This document shows positions 17,613 through 26,779 of a stretch of 64,000 nt of DNA, one piece after another. Position 1 is the stretch's first letter, and every line of letters begins with the position of its first letter. The notes beneath the pieces were generated by a model. That model saw only the letters and a program-made list of their open reading frames with translations. It was not told the DNA's origin and searched no databases. This stretch comes from Acidobacteriaceae bacterium (GTDB lineage Bacteria > Acidobacteriota > Terriglobia > Terriglobales > Acidobacteriaceae). The DNA lies in contig PLSM01000108.1 of NCBI GenBank assembly GCA_003165075.1, positions 75,687-139,686 of the forward strand, written 5' to 3'. The position numbers were made by a program, and so were the translations under genes.

Positions 17613-18440
17613 ATGAAGCTTTTCCGCACCAAAGGCGGGTCGTTTGTCGAAGAGGACGGGCAGTTTTTCAGCATCGGCAGGCCCTTCTGGGACTCACTGC
17701 TGGCGCGAGAGAAACTGCCGGAACTCTTGACCACGTTGATTGCTGCGAAGGAGCCGACCCAGGAGTTTCATTCGTCCGAGTTGCTTGCACCTATCGGAAA
17801 ACAGGAGGTGTGGGCCGCAGGAGTGACCTACACCCGCAGCCGAGGGGCGCGGATGGAGGAAGCAAAAAACGCCGGCGGAGGCGACTTCTACGATCGCGTT
17901 TATTCGGCGGAGAGGCCGGAACTATTTTTCAAAGCCACGGCTGCCCGTACGGTGGGCACGGGCGGCAAGGTAAGGATTCGGGCCGATGCGCAGTGGTCGG
18001 TGCCGGAGCCTGAACTGACGCTGGTCATCAGTCCTGGAGGAAAGATCAACGGCTACACCATCGGCAACGATATGAGTTCGCGGGACATCGAGGGCGAAAA
18101 CCCGCTCTACCTGCCGCAGGCCAAGGTATACAACGGCAGTTGCGCACTGGGGCCGGGGATTCTGGTGAGCGCGAGTCCATTGCCCCACTCGACCGAAATC
18201 ATGCTGGAGATTCTTCGCCATGATCGGGTGGAGTTTTCGGGCTCGGTGGGACTGGCGGAGTTGAAACGCGATACGCAGACGTTGATCGATTATCTCTTCC
18301 GTGAAAATTCATTCCCGCACGGATGCTTCCTGATGACGGGCACGGGGATCGTGCCGCCCTCAACTTTCACATTGCAGAGCGGCGACCGGATTCGCATCAC
18401 CATCGAACCAATAGGGACGCTGGAAAACGAAGTGGCGTGA
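17613..18440 (+). CDS. FAH-family protein resembling 2-keto-3-deoxy-D-arabinonate dehydratase
   Basis: A 275-residue FAH-fold enzyme. Metal ligands are E132 and E134 (PEPELTLVI) and D153 ([14 protein letters not shown]). The segments [20 protein letters not shown] and [17 protein letters not shown] resemble the archaeal/bacterial 2-keto-3-deoxypentonate dehydratases (KdaD type) that yield alpha-ketoglutarate semialdehyde. If so, its product is the substrate of the aldehyde dehydrogenase at 3129-4706, although the two genes are 13 kb apart. The start has GGAGG about ten bases upstream. It is convergent with a dienelactone hydrolase gene with a seven-base gap. Activity is inferred. Confidence 0.78.
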   Translation: MKLFRTKGGSFVEEDGQFFSIGRPFWDSLLAREKLPELLTTLIAAKEPTQEFHSSELLAPIGKQEVWAAGVTYTRSRGARMEEAKNAGGGDFYDRVYSAERPELFFKATAARTVGTGGKVRIRADAQWSVPEPELTLVISPGGKINGYTIGNDMSSRDIEGENPLYLPQAKVYNGSCALGPGILVSASPLPHSTEIMLEILRHDRVEFSGSVGLAELKRDTQTLIDYLFRENSFPHGCFLMTGTGIVPPSTFTLQSGDRIRITIEPIGTLENEVA

Positions 18441-18447
18441 ACCAGAA

Positions 18448-19122
18448 TTAAGCCAGGTGCTGCTTGAGAAATGCGAGCGCGCGACTGCGCGCCAGGGCCG
18501 CTGATGCAGGGTGATAGGCGGAGCGCATCTCGCAGTTGAACCCGTGCTCCGCGTCCTGGTACCAGTGAATCTCCACCTCAGGATGCGCCGCGCTGACCTT
18601 GGCCACCTGCTCGGCGGGAATGTGCGTATCCAGCTTGCCAAAATGCAACTGCACCGGAGCCTTTGGCGATTCGGCTGCAAAGTTGCCGATGCCGCCTGCG
18701 TAGTAGCCCACGGCCGCATCCGGATGCAGCCGTGCCGCACTTAACCAGGCCAGCAGGCCGCCATAGCAGTAGCCGATTACACCCGCCTTCCTGCCCGTTT
18801 GCTGGCGCACAAAGGCAAGAGCCGCATCCACATCCTGCAGCGCCGTGGAGACGTCCATCTTCTGCAGGAGGGCCATTGCCCTCTGCCTATCCTCACCTTC
18901 GTAGGTGAGTTCGACACCCTTTTCCACGCGATCGAAGAGCGCCGGGGCAACGGCTAAGAAGCCGTCCCTGGCATAGCCGTCGGCGACCGACCGAATGTGT
19001 TTGTTGACGCCAAAGATCTCCTGTATCACTACCAATCCTGCAATGGGCGCACCGGCAGGACGAGCAACATACACATCCAACTCATGGCCGTCAGCGGCCT
19101 TCACTATCACGGATTCACTCAT
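18448..19122 (-). CDS. Dienelactone hydrolase family protein
   Basis: A 224-residue alpha/beta hydrolase. The triad is C119 in GYCYGG, D165 in GKLDTHIP and H193 in AEHGFNC, with E35 in IQEIFG, the classic arrangement of carboxymethylenebutenolidase. Known family members open dienelactones in chlorocatechol degradation, but many soil homologues are broad hydrolases, so the substrate is open. GAGGTG precedes the ATG. It is cytoplasmic (no signal peptide). Confidence 0.9.
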   Translation of the reverse strand: MSESVIVKAADGHELDVYVARPAGAPIAGLVVIQEIFGVNKHIRSVADGYARDGFLAVAPALFDRVEKGVELTYEGEDRQRAMALLQKMDVSTALQDVDAALAFVRQQTGRKAGVIGYCYGGLLAWLSAARLHPDAAVGYYAGGIGNFAAESPKAPVQLHFGKLDTHIPAEQVAKVSAAHPEVEIHWYQDAEHGFNCEMRSAYHPASAALARSRALAFLKQHLA

Positions 19123-19194
19123 GGTTCACCTCGGGGATTGAATTCGAAATTAGAGCACTTTCGGAATACACTTAGACATTTTGAAAGCTGTGAA

Positions 19195-19225
19195 AGGTGG
19201 CTTTTTCTTGATGAAAAAGCCACTT
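19195..19225. terminator. Strong hairpin with A/T tracts between two minus-strand genes
   Basis: GTGGCTTTTTC at 19197-19207 pairs with GAAAAAGCCAC at 19213-19223 across a five-base loop, with extra outer pairs. It lies about 70 bases after the stop of the glycosidase-like gene on the minus strand and before the dienelactone hydrolase start, so it probably terminates the former. Confidence 0.6.
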
Positions 19226-19295
19226 AAGTTGGTTCTTTCGGTCTACACCAATTCCGAAACTGCTGTAGCCGTTCGCACACTCTATTCTTCGATGC

Positions 19296-21467
19296 TTATT
19301 CCGCGTCGCGTACACAGCGGAAACCGACACCGCCGGAGCGGTCGTAGGAGGGCGCCATCAGCAGCACCTTGCTGTGTTCATCGTTGCGGTATGCCTGGGG
19401 GAAATACCAGATTGAACCCTGCGGCTGGTAATATTCGCCGCCGCGCACAATGGCCGCGCGGGTGTGCTCGTCGGTGAACTCCTCAGTCCATTGCCAGACG
19501 TTGCCCACCATGTCCATCACGCCGTAAGGACTGGCGCCCTGGGGATGCGCATCGACCGGGTCAGGCCCGCGCATTGAACGGCTGGCGTCCAGGGTAGGCA
19601 CGTTGGCCGCGATCCATTGGTCGCCCCATGGATAGGTGCGCGCGTCAGTGCCTTGCGCGGCAAACTGCCATTCCCACTCGTGGGGCAGCCGCTTACCCGC
19701 CCATTGGGCATAGGCCCGCGCATCCTCCAGCGCCACCCAGGTTACCGGGCGGTTGTCCCATCCCTGGGGATAGGCTCCATTTTTCCAGTCACGCAGAAAG
19801 TTGAGCTTATCCGCCGGTGCGTAATGGGTGGCATCGAGAAACTGCTTGAACTGCGCGTTGGTCACGGGAAACTTATCGATGAAGAAGGGCTTGACTGCCA
19901 TCTTTTGCTCATGAAAACGGCGGGGCGAGTCTTCCCACGGATATTGCACATCGACACCAGGGTCGCTTTCGCCCTCGATCTCCGTGCCGCGCACCCTGAA
20001 TACAAACGCACCGCCGGGAATTCGCACCATTCCCGCGGGCGCTTCAGCAGTGGGTTTGGTAGGCTGAATTTCTACGATGGATTGCGGCAAAACGGTCCAT
20101 TGGTGGGAGTAGCTGGCCAGTGGGGTCCTGGTCATCGCAGCCATGTGTTGCATAAGCGCTTTGATTGCGTCGCCGGGCTCGTTGGGCGTGGCCAGAATGG
20201 CGCCGTATCCGTTGGCTTCGATGTTGAAGCTCAACACGGACCATGCGCCATCGGTCTCCGGCTTCAACTCCACGCCGTGGTAAAGGTCGAAGTAGCGCAT
20301 TCCCGGCGTAAGCGGCACATCCATCTGCCGCCCGCCGATGTCGTAGCGCACGCGATTCACAATGGTCCACAGAGTCTCGTGGTCCAACGGCCAGCGGCTC
20401 GCGTACACGCCATAGTTGTGCATGGGATAGAGCGGCTCCCACTGTGGACTGACCAGGAACGGCGCTGCTCCGCGCTCGATGGCCGCGACACGGCGCGTGG
20501 CCTCTGCATCGCGGGGAGTGATGCCGTTCCAGATGCCCCAGATATTCTCCCAGCTTTCCCAGCCCACTCCGTTGAAGAAAGCATATTGCAGATCGTTGGT
20601 CTTGTCCGTGTTCCAGCGGTCGCTGATGTTCACCATGTGGCGGGTCTCAAGCCACTTGTAACGGTCGACGTCGGGGATGAACGAAAAGTTGTACTGACCC
20701 CAGGTCAGGACGTTCCAACTGAGAGCCTCGTCGCTGGGACCGCCTTCGGGTTCAAAAGCCAGCGGATGGCCTTGCTGGTCGGCGGCCAGCGAGAAGCCAA
20801 GCGGCACACCATCCTGCGTGTCGCCGTTGATGCCGTCGGCGTCGATCTGCTTCATGAGCGCGGCAATGGCCTGCGGCCAACTCTCCGTGGGCTGGTGGGT
20901 TCCCTCGTCCCACATCATCATGGGGAAGAGCACACGCACGCCGCGGCGGTGAAAGTCGGCGACCATTTGCCGCACGCCCTCGACACCGCCAGGCATGGAC
21001 TCGACCATTTCGAGCTGATTGCGGTCGTCGATCCCCATGTTCGGATAGGTGGACCAGATCAGCACTGCGTCGATGCCGCCGTAACGCTTTTCGAGATCGT
21101 CGAGATAGCGATCCACGGTGTAATGGCCGGTAGCGGGTGAGTAGAAGTAGCGGTCGTGGACCATCATCTGCGGCTGCATGAAACTGGACTGGGTCCAGCG
21201 AAGGGCGGGCAGTTCATAGCGGGCGGGATCGTAGGTGGTGCGAATGCGGCGCTCCGCACGCCAGTGTTGCAGGTCGCTGATCCAGCGATCATGGATGAAT
21301 GGCGGGCATCCCGCTTGCTGACCTTCCCATGCATTGTGCAAGTTCATGCAGACGGGCGGCGGGATCTGTTGGTCGCGGGGCGCAAACTGGGTGTCCTGCG
21401 CACTCGCGCCGAGGGCCATCGCTCCGGCAAGAATTCCAAGGCATATGGCGCGAATCATGGGGCTCAT
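19296..21467 (-). CDS. Secreted glycosidase-like protein fused to an FGE/sulfatase-modifying-factor-like domain
   Basis: A 723-residue exported protein: a signal peptide (MIRAICLGILAGAMALGASAQ), then a TIM-barrel-like region of about 450 residues with DDLEKRYGGIDAVLIWSTYPNMG, RVLFPMMMWDEGTH and DADGINGDTQDG, typical of glycoside-hydrolase folds, and finally residues about 480-723 with the formylglycine-generating-enzyme (SUMF1) fold: MVRIPGGAF, FFIDKFPVTNAQFKQFL, KRLPHEWEWQFAAQG, GNVWQWTEE, SGGVGFRCV. The Cys pair that makes an FGE catalytic is absent near RGGEYYQPQGSIWY, so this domain is probably structural or carbohydrate-binding. The start has GAGGTGGAGGAA. Role: extracellular polysaccharide processing is inferred. 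Confidence 0.8.
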   Translation of the reverse strand: MSPMIRAICLGILAGAMALGASAQDTQFAPRDQQIPPPVCMNLHNAWEGQQAGCPPFIHDRWISDLQHWRAERRIRTTYDPARYELPALRWTQSSFMQPQMMVHDRYFYSPATGHYTVDRYLDDLEKRYGGIDAVLIWSTYPNMGIDDRNQLEMVESMPGGVEGVRQMVADFHRRGVRVLFPMMMWDEGTHQPTESWPQAIAALMKQIDADGINGDTQDGVPLGFSLAADQQGHPLAFEPEGGPSDEALSWNVLTWGQYNFSFIPDVDRYKWLETRHMVNISDRWNTDKTNDLQYAFFNGVGWESWENIWGIWNGITPRDAEATRRVAAIERGAAPFLVSPQWEPLYPMHNYGVYASRWPLDHETLWTIVNRVRYDIGGRQMDVPLTPGMRYFDLYHGVELKPETDGAWSVLSFNIEANGYGAILATPNEPGDAIKALMQHMAAMTRTPLASYSHQWTVLPQSIVEIQPTKPTAEAPAGMVRIPGGAFVFRVRGTEIEGESDPGVDVQYPWEDSPRRFHEQKMAVKPFFIDKFPVTNAQFKQFLDATHYAPADKLNFLRDWKNGAYPQGWDNRPVTWVALEDARAYAQWAGKRLPHEWEWQFAAQGTDARTYPWGDQWIAANVPTLDASRSMRGPDPVDAHPQGASPYGVMDMVGNVWQWTEEFTDEHTRAAIVRGGEYYQPQGSIWYFPQAYRNDEHSKVLLMAPSYDRSGGVGFRCVRDAE

Positions 21468-21538
21468 TTCCTCCACCTCTGGTGGCTGCGGGCTGGATGC
21501 ATAGTGCAAGGGGGCCAGAAATTGATTCTCGTAACTGG

Positions 21539-22459
21539 CTATCCGGGTTGAGCGAAGAGTGCATCTACTTCCGCCCGCGATGGCATGGAGGCCTGCGCGC
21601 CGTGGCGGGTAACAGAAATGGCCGCAGCGGCAGAGGCGAATCGGGCTGCCGTCCATGGATCGCGGCCTTCAATAAGCGCCACGGCGAAGGCGGCGTTGAA
21701 GCAGTCGCCGGCGCCCACGGTGTCCACCGCCTGCACGCGGAAAGGCTCGACCGAGGCTGCTTCGCCACCTGACACGGCGACGTAGGCGCCTTCAGAGCCG
21801 CGCTTGAGCGCCACGCCTTTGAGTCCTCGCGCCAGCAGCTCTCGCGCAGCGGCCTCCGGAGGCATTGCGTCGCCAAGATAGAACGCCGCCTCAGTATCGT
21901 TGGGGGTAAACCACGCAACCTCGCGCCAAACCTCTGGGGCGATGGACGCGGCCGGAGCGGGATCGAGAATAACTGGCACACCGGCTTCAGCACACACGGC
22001 AAGGGTGCGGTTGACGGTCTCCATGGGCAATTCCAACTGACATAATACGAAGGCTGCGGCGCGGAGTAGCGCGGCCTGGCGATCAATGGATTCCGGTTCA
22101 ACCTTGCCGTTGGCGCCGGGAACCGCGACGATGGCATTTGCGCCCTTCTCCGCCAACATGATCGACGCCACGCCGGAAGGTCCGGAGACTCGCGCAACGG
22201 CTGCCGTTTCCACACCCGCAGCGGCGAGGTTGTCTAGAAGAGCCTTGCCAAAGACATCTTCGCCGACAGCTCCGACCATGTGAACGGGGTAACCGAGGCG
22301 GGCCACGGCTACGGCCTGATTGGCTCCTTTGCCGCCGGGGGTGGTGTCAAAGCCGGTGCCGATGAGCGACTGGCCTGAAAGAGGGATGCGCGGCGTCCGC
22401 GCCACGAGGTCCATATTGATGCTGCCAACCACGACGATGGGCTTGCGTTCGATGGGCAT
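21539..22459 (-). CDS. rbsK: Ribokinase
   Basis: Phosphorylates D-ribose to ribose 5-phosphate. The 306-residue PfkB-family protein begins VVGSINMDLV, has the substrate motif TTPGGKGANQAVAVARLG and the C-terminal ATP motif DTVGAGDCFNAAF containing the catalytic Asp. Length and both signatures are typical of RbsK. No ribose transporter or repressor is next to it; it lies between the secreted glycosidase-like gene and etfA on the same strand with gaps of 71 and 97 bases. A close PfkB nucleoside or sugar kinase is the alternative. Confidence 0.88.
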   Translation of the reverse strand: MPIERKPIVVVGSINMDLVARTPRIPLSGQSLIGTGFDTTPGGKGANQAVAVARLGYPVHMVGAVGEDVFGKALLDNLAAAGVETAAVARVSGPSGVASIMLAEKGANAIVAVPGANGKVEPESIDRQAALLRAAAFVLCQLELPMETVNRTLAVCAEAGVPVILDPAPAASIAPEVWREVAWFTPNDTEAAFYLGDAMPPEAAARELLARGLKGVALKRGSEGAYVAVSGGEAASVEPFRVQAVDTVGAGDCFNAAFAVALIEGRDPWTAARFASAAAAISVTRHGAQASMPSRAEVDALFAQPG

Positions 22460-22556
22460 TGCTATTGCTCCGTAAAATGGTAAAGCGTAGAAGGCGTCGA
22501 TGGCGTTTTCCGGAACGGGCGGATGGCGGCTGGCGATGCAGCGACCGTGCGCCGGC

Positions 22557-23528
22557 TTACTGCTTTGCCGCCTTCACCGCCTCAGTAATAGCCGGAACCA
22601 CCTCGAACAAGTCGCCGACTATGCCGTAGTCGGCCACCTCGAAGATGGGCGCGTCCGGGTCTTTGTTGATGGCCACCACACACTGAGAGCCCTTGATGCC
22701 CACCAGGTGCTGGATGGCTCCGGAGATTCCCACGGCCACATAAAGTTTGGGCGAGACCGTCTGGCCGGAGCTGCCCACCTGGCGCTCCATGGGGAGCCAG
22801 CCGTTGTCGCAGATGGGGCGCGAGGCGGCCAGCTCAGCGCCCAGTGCCGCTGCCAGTTCTTCTACGACGGGAAGGTTTTCCGCGCCTTTAATGCCGCGGC
22901 CGACGCTCACAATGAACTGCGCCGAACCCAGGTCGACGGTCTGTGCAGATCCGCGGAATGGTTCGCCGGGACGAGTGCGAATCTGTGCCGCCTCGATGGT
23001 TGGTGTAAAGAGCGCGATCTGCGCCGAGCCTGCCTGGACCGCGTCGGCGTGGAAGGCGCCCGATTGAACTGAGATGAAGCAAGGACCGGCGCCGGAGTGG
23101 CGATAGGCGCCATTGAGGCGGCCCTGCATCAGTTGACGGGAAAACGTGGGCCCGTCGCCGATACCGGTGACGTCGCCGATAAGGACCTGGCCGAGCCGCG
23201 CGGCAAGCGCCGGGGCATAGTCACGGACCTGGTAGGAGTGGGGAAAGAGCACATAACCCGGCTGCTCGGCCCGAACTAGCTGCTCCAGCGCCGAAGTGAA
23301 CCCATCGGGAGTGTAGGCGGACAGCAGCGGGTGCTCCACGCGTACCACTTTCGCGAGGGCTTTGCCGGCCAGTTCTGCGGCGAGGGATTCGGTTTGCGCG
23401 CCAGGGATGGCTGCGGCGACGGGAAGGCTCAACTGAGCGCCCAGACTTTGCGCCGCCGCAAGGGCCTCCCAACTGATGCGGCTGATGCGGGCTTCTCGCT
23501 GCTCAATCACAACCAGGATGCTGCTCAT
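22557..23528 (-). CDS. etfA: Electron transfer flavoprotein alpha subunit
   Basis: Carries FAD and with EtfB forms the soluble heterodimer that passes electrons from acyl-CoA and related dehydrogenases to a quinone reductase. The 323-residue protein has the C-terminal FAD domain motifs GSSGQTVSPKLYVAVGISGAIQH and VVAINKDPDAPIF. Its start overlaps the etfB stop by four bases (ATGA), giving translational coupling and equal stoichiometry. It is the last gene of the etfD-etfB-etfA operon. Confidence 0.95.
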   Translation of the reverse strand: MSSILVVIEQREARISRISWEALAAAQSLGAQLSLPVAAAIPGAQTESLAAELAGKALAKVVRVEHPLLSAYTPDGFTSALEQLVRAEQPGYVLFPHSYQVRDYAPALAARLGQVLIGDVTGIGDGPTFSRQLMQGRLNGAYRHSGAGPCFISVQSGAFHADAVQAGSAQIALFTPTIEAAQIRTRPGEPFRGSAQTVDLGSAQFIVSVGRGIKGAENLPVVEELAAALGAELAASRPICDNGWLPMERQVGSSGQTVSPKLYVAVGISGAIQHLVGIKGSQCVVAINKDPDAPIFEVADYGIVGDLFEVVPAITEAVKAAKQ

Positions 23529-24295
23529 AGGATGCGAGCCTCGAACTTTAGTTTTTCTACGAGGGCTGCGGCGGTTTCCTTCGCCGTGCCGGAAAGGATC
23601 TGCGTGGATTTTTGTTTTTGCGGCAGCGCGATGCGCTCCAATCGCACGGACGAGGCGACCGGGGCGGCCAGTTCAGCCGCCGATAACGTACGTACTTCCT
23701 TGGTGCGGGCGCGCTTGATGCCCATCAGCGTGGCGTAGCGAAGCTTGCTGCCACCGGACTGCATCGAAAGCACCGCTGGAATGGGCAGCTCGATGTTCTG
23801 GAACCAGCCTTCTTCGAGCTCGCGCTTCACGGTGAGACCGGCATCCGTCTTCTCCACGTGGAGAATGAGCGAGGCATGGGGCAGGCCCAGCAACTCGGCC
23901 AGGATCACACCGGTCTGGCCGTATCCCAGATCGTCGGACTGCAGGCCGGTAAGCAGCAGGTCGGGATTCTCAGGCTTGATGGCGGCGGCCAGCAGGCGCG
24001 CCACACCGAGGGCGTCGCGGTCGCCCAGGTCGTCGCACGCGATATGGATGGCGCGGTCCGCGCCCTTGGCAAGGGCTTCGCGGATGGTCGTGCCCGCCCG
24101 CTCCGGCCCTGCGCTGAGGACGACGACTTCGCCGCTGTGCTTCTCCTTGAGTTGCAGAGCCTCTTCGAGCGCGTAGGCGTCGGACTCGTTCATGGCCCAC
24201 TGGATGTTGGCTTCTTCGATCCACTTGCCCCCGGCGTCGATGCGGACCGGGGCCTCGCGCTCCGGGACTTGTTTGATGGCGACAATGATTTTCAT
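23525..24295 (-). CDS. etfB: Electron transfer flavoprotein beta subunit
   Basis: The 256-residue AMP-binding beta subunit of ETF. It starts MKIIVAIKQVPE, as usual, and has the family signature DLLLTGLQSDDLGYGQTG and LPHASLILHVE. It is 21 bases downstream of the membrane iron-sulfur gene and overlaps etfA. Whether this ETF is bifurcating (two FADs) or a conventional electron carrier was not resolved by eye. Confidence 0.95.
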   Translation of the reverse strand: MKIIVAIKQVPEREAPVRIDAGGKWIEEANIQWAMNESDAYALEEALQLKEKHSGEVVVLSAGPERAGTTIREALAKGADRAIHIACDDLGDRDALGVARLLAAAIKPENPDLLLTGLQSDDLGYGQTGVILAELLGLPHASLILHVEKTDAGLTVKRELEEGWFQNIELPIPAVLSMQSGGSKLRYATLMGIKRARTKEVRTLSAAELAAPVASSVRLERIALPQKQKSTQILSGTAKETAAALVEKLKFEARIL

Positions 24296-24316
24296 GCAGA
24301 AATGCTCCAGATCATC

Positions 24317-26200
24317 TTAACCGGCGTCATTGGGCAGGCCACGCGCCGTCAATTGCGCGATGTCCAGCAACTGCGGTACGTCTTCGCCCCTGGCTGCGAA
24401 GGCATCGCGAAACATGCTGTTGCAGAAGGGGCAGGCTGTCCCTACGGTGGAGGCGCCCGTGGCGGCCAGTTCCGCGGCGCGCACATGGCTCACACGCTCG
24501 CCGGTCTCTTCGCCGAGGAAGGCCAGGCCACCGCCGGCTCCGCAACAAAAACTGCGTTCATGCGAGCGCGGAGCTTCAAGTAACTCCCCGGCGTGCGCCA
24601 CCACGGTGCGCGGCTCCTGGTAGACGTTGCGATAGCGGCCCAGGTAGCACGGGTCGTGATAGACGATTTTCTCCTGCCCCTGAACTTGCGGCAGTTGGCT
24701 CACAAAGCGGGCCAGAAACTCGCTGTGATGCTCGACAGGAGGTGGTGTGCCGAACTCCTTCCAGTCTTCCTGAATGGTGCGCACGCAATGAGGGCAAATG
24801 GTGACGATTTTTTTTACTTTGGATTGGCTGAGCATTTCAAGATTTGACTCGGCCAGTTGCTGGAAGAGTAGATCGTTGCCCAGGCGGCGAACCGGATCGC
24901 CGGTGCATTTCTCCTTGCGCAGGACGCCGTAGCTGGTGCCGAGGTAGTTCATGACGCGAGCGAAGTCGGCAACGATCTCGCGACCCTTGGGGTCGTAGCC
25001 GCCCATGCACCCGAGCCACAGGCAATACTCCTGCGAGCCGTCAAAAATGGGCAACTGCTGCTTCTGAATGAACTTGTCGCGGTCGCCAGCGGGTAAGCCC
25101 AGAGCGTTGGAGCCGCGTTCCAGGGCCAGGAAGAGCCGGGAGCCATGATCGCTTTCCCAGGCGCCGGTGTTGACCGCACCACGGCGCAGGCCAACGAGGA
25201 TAGGGAGATGCTCAATGCCGACGGGGCATTGGAACTCGCAGGCGCCGCAGGTGGTGCACTGGAAGGGGGCTTCCTGCGGATTGTATTTGCCGATGAGGGG
25301 CTCGGCAGACGATGGGCCGTACTCGTTGAGGTAGCCGCGGATGCCGAGAACGATCTCTTTGGGGTTGAGCAGCTTGCCGGTATTGGCGGCGGGACAGTGC
25401 TCCGTGCAGCGGCCGCACTCCACACACGAGTAGGCCTGAAGGCTCACCAGCCGGGTGAGATCGGTACCGGCGACGAGACCAAAATCTTCATCGCCAGCGA
25501 GGGGAGGAATGTGGCTGAAGCCGCCCCGGGAAAGAAAGACCGTGGCGGGGCTTAGTAGCAGGTGAAGATGCTTGGTGTGGGGAACGACGGGTAGAAATGT
25601 GAGCAGGGCCACGCTATGCAACCACCAGAGGGCACGCGCCGCGGGGCTGACGTCCGCGACAAAGAATGCGGCCAGATAGGTGGCCATCAGGACAAAGATC
25701 AGCAAGGCGATAAAGCCGGATTCCCACGAAAGCTCTTGACCGAGCCACCGGGGACGGACAAGGAAGCGGCGGACGAAAAGGCCGAGGATGCCGCCAGCGC
25801 AGGCCACGGCAAAGGCTGCGGCAAAGTAGGAATAGGCGCGCCCAGCAAGGCTGGTTGAGGACAGGAAGCCGAGGCCGAAACCCACCGCGCAGTGGTTGAG
25901 CGTGACCAGTGCAAAGGCACAGAATGTCCAGAAGACGAAGGCGTGCGCAATGCCCGGCAGAGGCCGCTGGCGAATGACTTTGGCCTGGCACAGAACTTCC
26001 CAGAAGAAGTCCCACATGCGGCGGCCAAGCGGGAAGAGGCGGAAATCGGCATCCCTTTTAGATTGCAGGATCTTGCGCAATACGGTGGCGAAGCGGCGCC
26101 AGAAGAGCGTGATCGAGAGCAGAACCAGGCCGGCAAAGAGAAGCCGCTCCCACAGGGAGAAGTGCTGCGGTTCGGCCAGCGTGGCGGGGAACAGAATCAT
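24317..26200 (-). CDS. etfD: Membrane Fe-S/heterodisulfide-reductase-like protein, ETF:quinone oxidoreductase type (EtfD/EMR)
   Basis: A 627-residue protein likely to move electrons from EtfAB to the membrane quinone pool. It has about five or six N-terminal membrane helices with conserved His residues (a NarI-like cytochrome b module), then two 4Fe-4S motifs (CVECGRCTEHCP and CTTCGACEFQCP, about residues 265-340), then two CCG/heterodisulfide domains (CLWLGCMGGYD, CPHC, CYLGRYRN, CCGAGGG, CPFCNSMF). This layout matches mycobacterial EtfD and the ETF:menaquinone oxidoreductases. Its position just upstream of etfB-etfA supports the partner assignment. The quinone identity is inferred. Confidence 0.88.
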   Translation of the reverse strand: MILFPATLAEPQHFSLWERLLFAGLVLLSITLFWRRFATVLRKILQSKRDADFRLFPLGRRMWDFFWEVLCQAKVIRQRPLPGIAHAFVFWTFCAFALVTLNHCAVGFGLGFLSSTSLAGRAYSYFAAAFAVACAGGILGLFVRRFLVRPRWLGQELSWESGFIALLIFVLMATYLAAFFVADVSPAARALWWLHSVALLTFLPVVPHTKHLHLLLSPATVFLSRGGFSHIPPLAGDEDFGLVAGTDLTRLVSLQAYSCVECGRCTEHCPAANTGKLLNPKEIVLGIRGYLNEYGPSSAEPLIGKYNPQEAPFQCTTCGACEFQCPVGIEHLPILVGLRRGAVNTGAWESDHGSRLFLALERGSNALGLPAGDRDKFIQKQQLPIFDGSQEYCLWLGCMGGYDPKGREIVADFARVMNYLGTSYGVLRKEKCTGDPVRRLGNDLLFQQLAESNLEMLSQSKVKKIVTICPHCVRTIQEDWKEFGTPPPVEHHSEFLARFVSQLPQVQGQEKIVYHDPCYLGRYRNVYQEPRTVVAHAGELLEAPRSHERSFCCGAGGGLAFLGEETGERVSHVRAAELAATGASTVGTACPFCNSMFRDAFAARGEDVPQLLDIAQLTARGLPNDAG

Positions 26201-26371
26201 AAGCGAACGAACTCACGATACACGATGGGGGTGCGGGACGTCGCGCAGGCGTGTAGCGAAGGAGGGACAAGGCTGCGGCACACAGAATGCAAGGAGGCAG
26301 GGGCGAAAATCGTAGCTTGACCACAGATACCGGCATGTATACTGCGACTCGCCCCTGGAGGTGGCAAGAGT

Positions 26372-26689
26372 ATGCGCATGTTGCTTACGGCTAGTATGGA
26401 TGTCGAGGTTGGGAATGCAGCGGTAAAGGACGGAACACTGGGACCGAAGATGCAACAAATTCTGGCTGACATGAAGCCGGAGGCTGCCTATTTTGCAACG
26501 AAAGACGGCCGACGCACCGCATTCGTCGTGTTCGACATGACCGATTCGTCCCAGTTGCCGGCGATTGCAGAGCCGTGGTTCCTGGCGTTTAACGCGAGCA
26601 TCAGCGTTGAACCAACCATGACTCCGGCAGACCTTGCGGCGGGCGGCCCCGGGTTCGCGAACGCCATAAACAAGTACGGCAAGAGTTGA
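26372..26689 (+). CDS. Small conserved hypothetical protein
   Basis: A 105-residue soluble protein with mixed alpha/beta character (MRMLLTASMDVEVGNAAVKDG…PEAAYFATKDGRRTAFVVFDM…EPWFLAFNASISVEPTM). It resembles a widespread small ferredoxin-like-fold family sometimes mislabelled panthothenate synthetase; a function is not known. A strong ribosome site GGAGGTGG lies seven bases before the ATG. It is divergent from the etf operon and convergent with the UDP-sugar dehydrogenase gene. Confidence 0.75.
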   Translation: MRMLLTASMDVEVGNAAVKDGTLGPKMQQILADMKPEAAYFATKDGRRTAFVVFDMTDSSQLPAIAEPWFLAFNASISVEPTMTPADLAAGGPGFANAINKYGKS

Positions 26690-26731
26690 ACCATCTGAGC
26701 TGAACCCTGAACCAACTACCAGGAATTGAAG

Positions 26732-26773
26732 TCTCCCCGCTCCCCCGGGGAGATTCGGCCGGTGAAGACCGGC
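26732..26773. terminator. Two tandem hairpins in a convergent intergenic gap
   Basis: TCTCCCC at 26732-26738 pairs with GGGGAGA at 26747-26753, and GCCGGT at 26758-26763 pairs with ACCGGC at 26768-26773 around a GAAG tetraloop. They lie between the ends of two converging genes, so a bidirectional terminator is likely, though a T-run is lacking. Confidence 0.5.
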
Positions 26774-26779
26774 GCCAAG

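Noticed and set aside
19617-21140. 507-codon plus-strand ORF antisense to the glycosidase-like gene
   Set aside because: Shadow ORF; Val/His/Arg-rich composition and no domains, while the minus-strand protein has a signal peptide and two domains.
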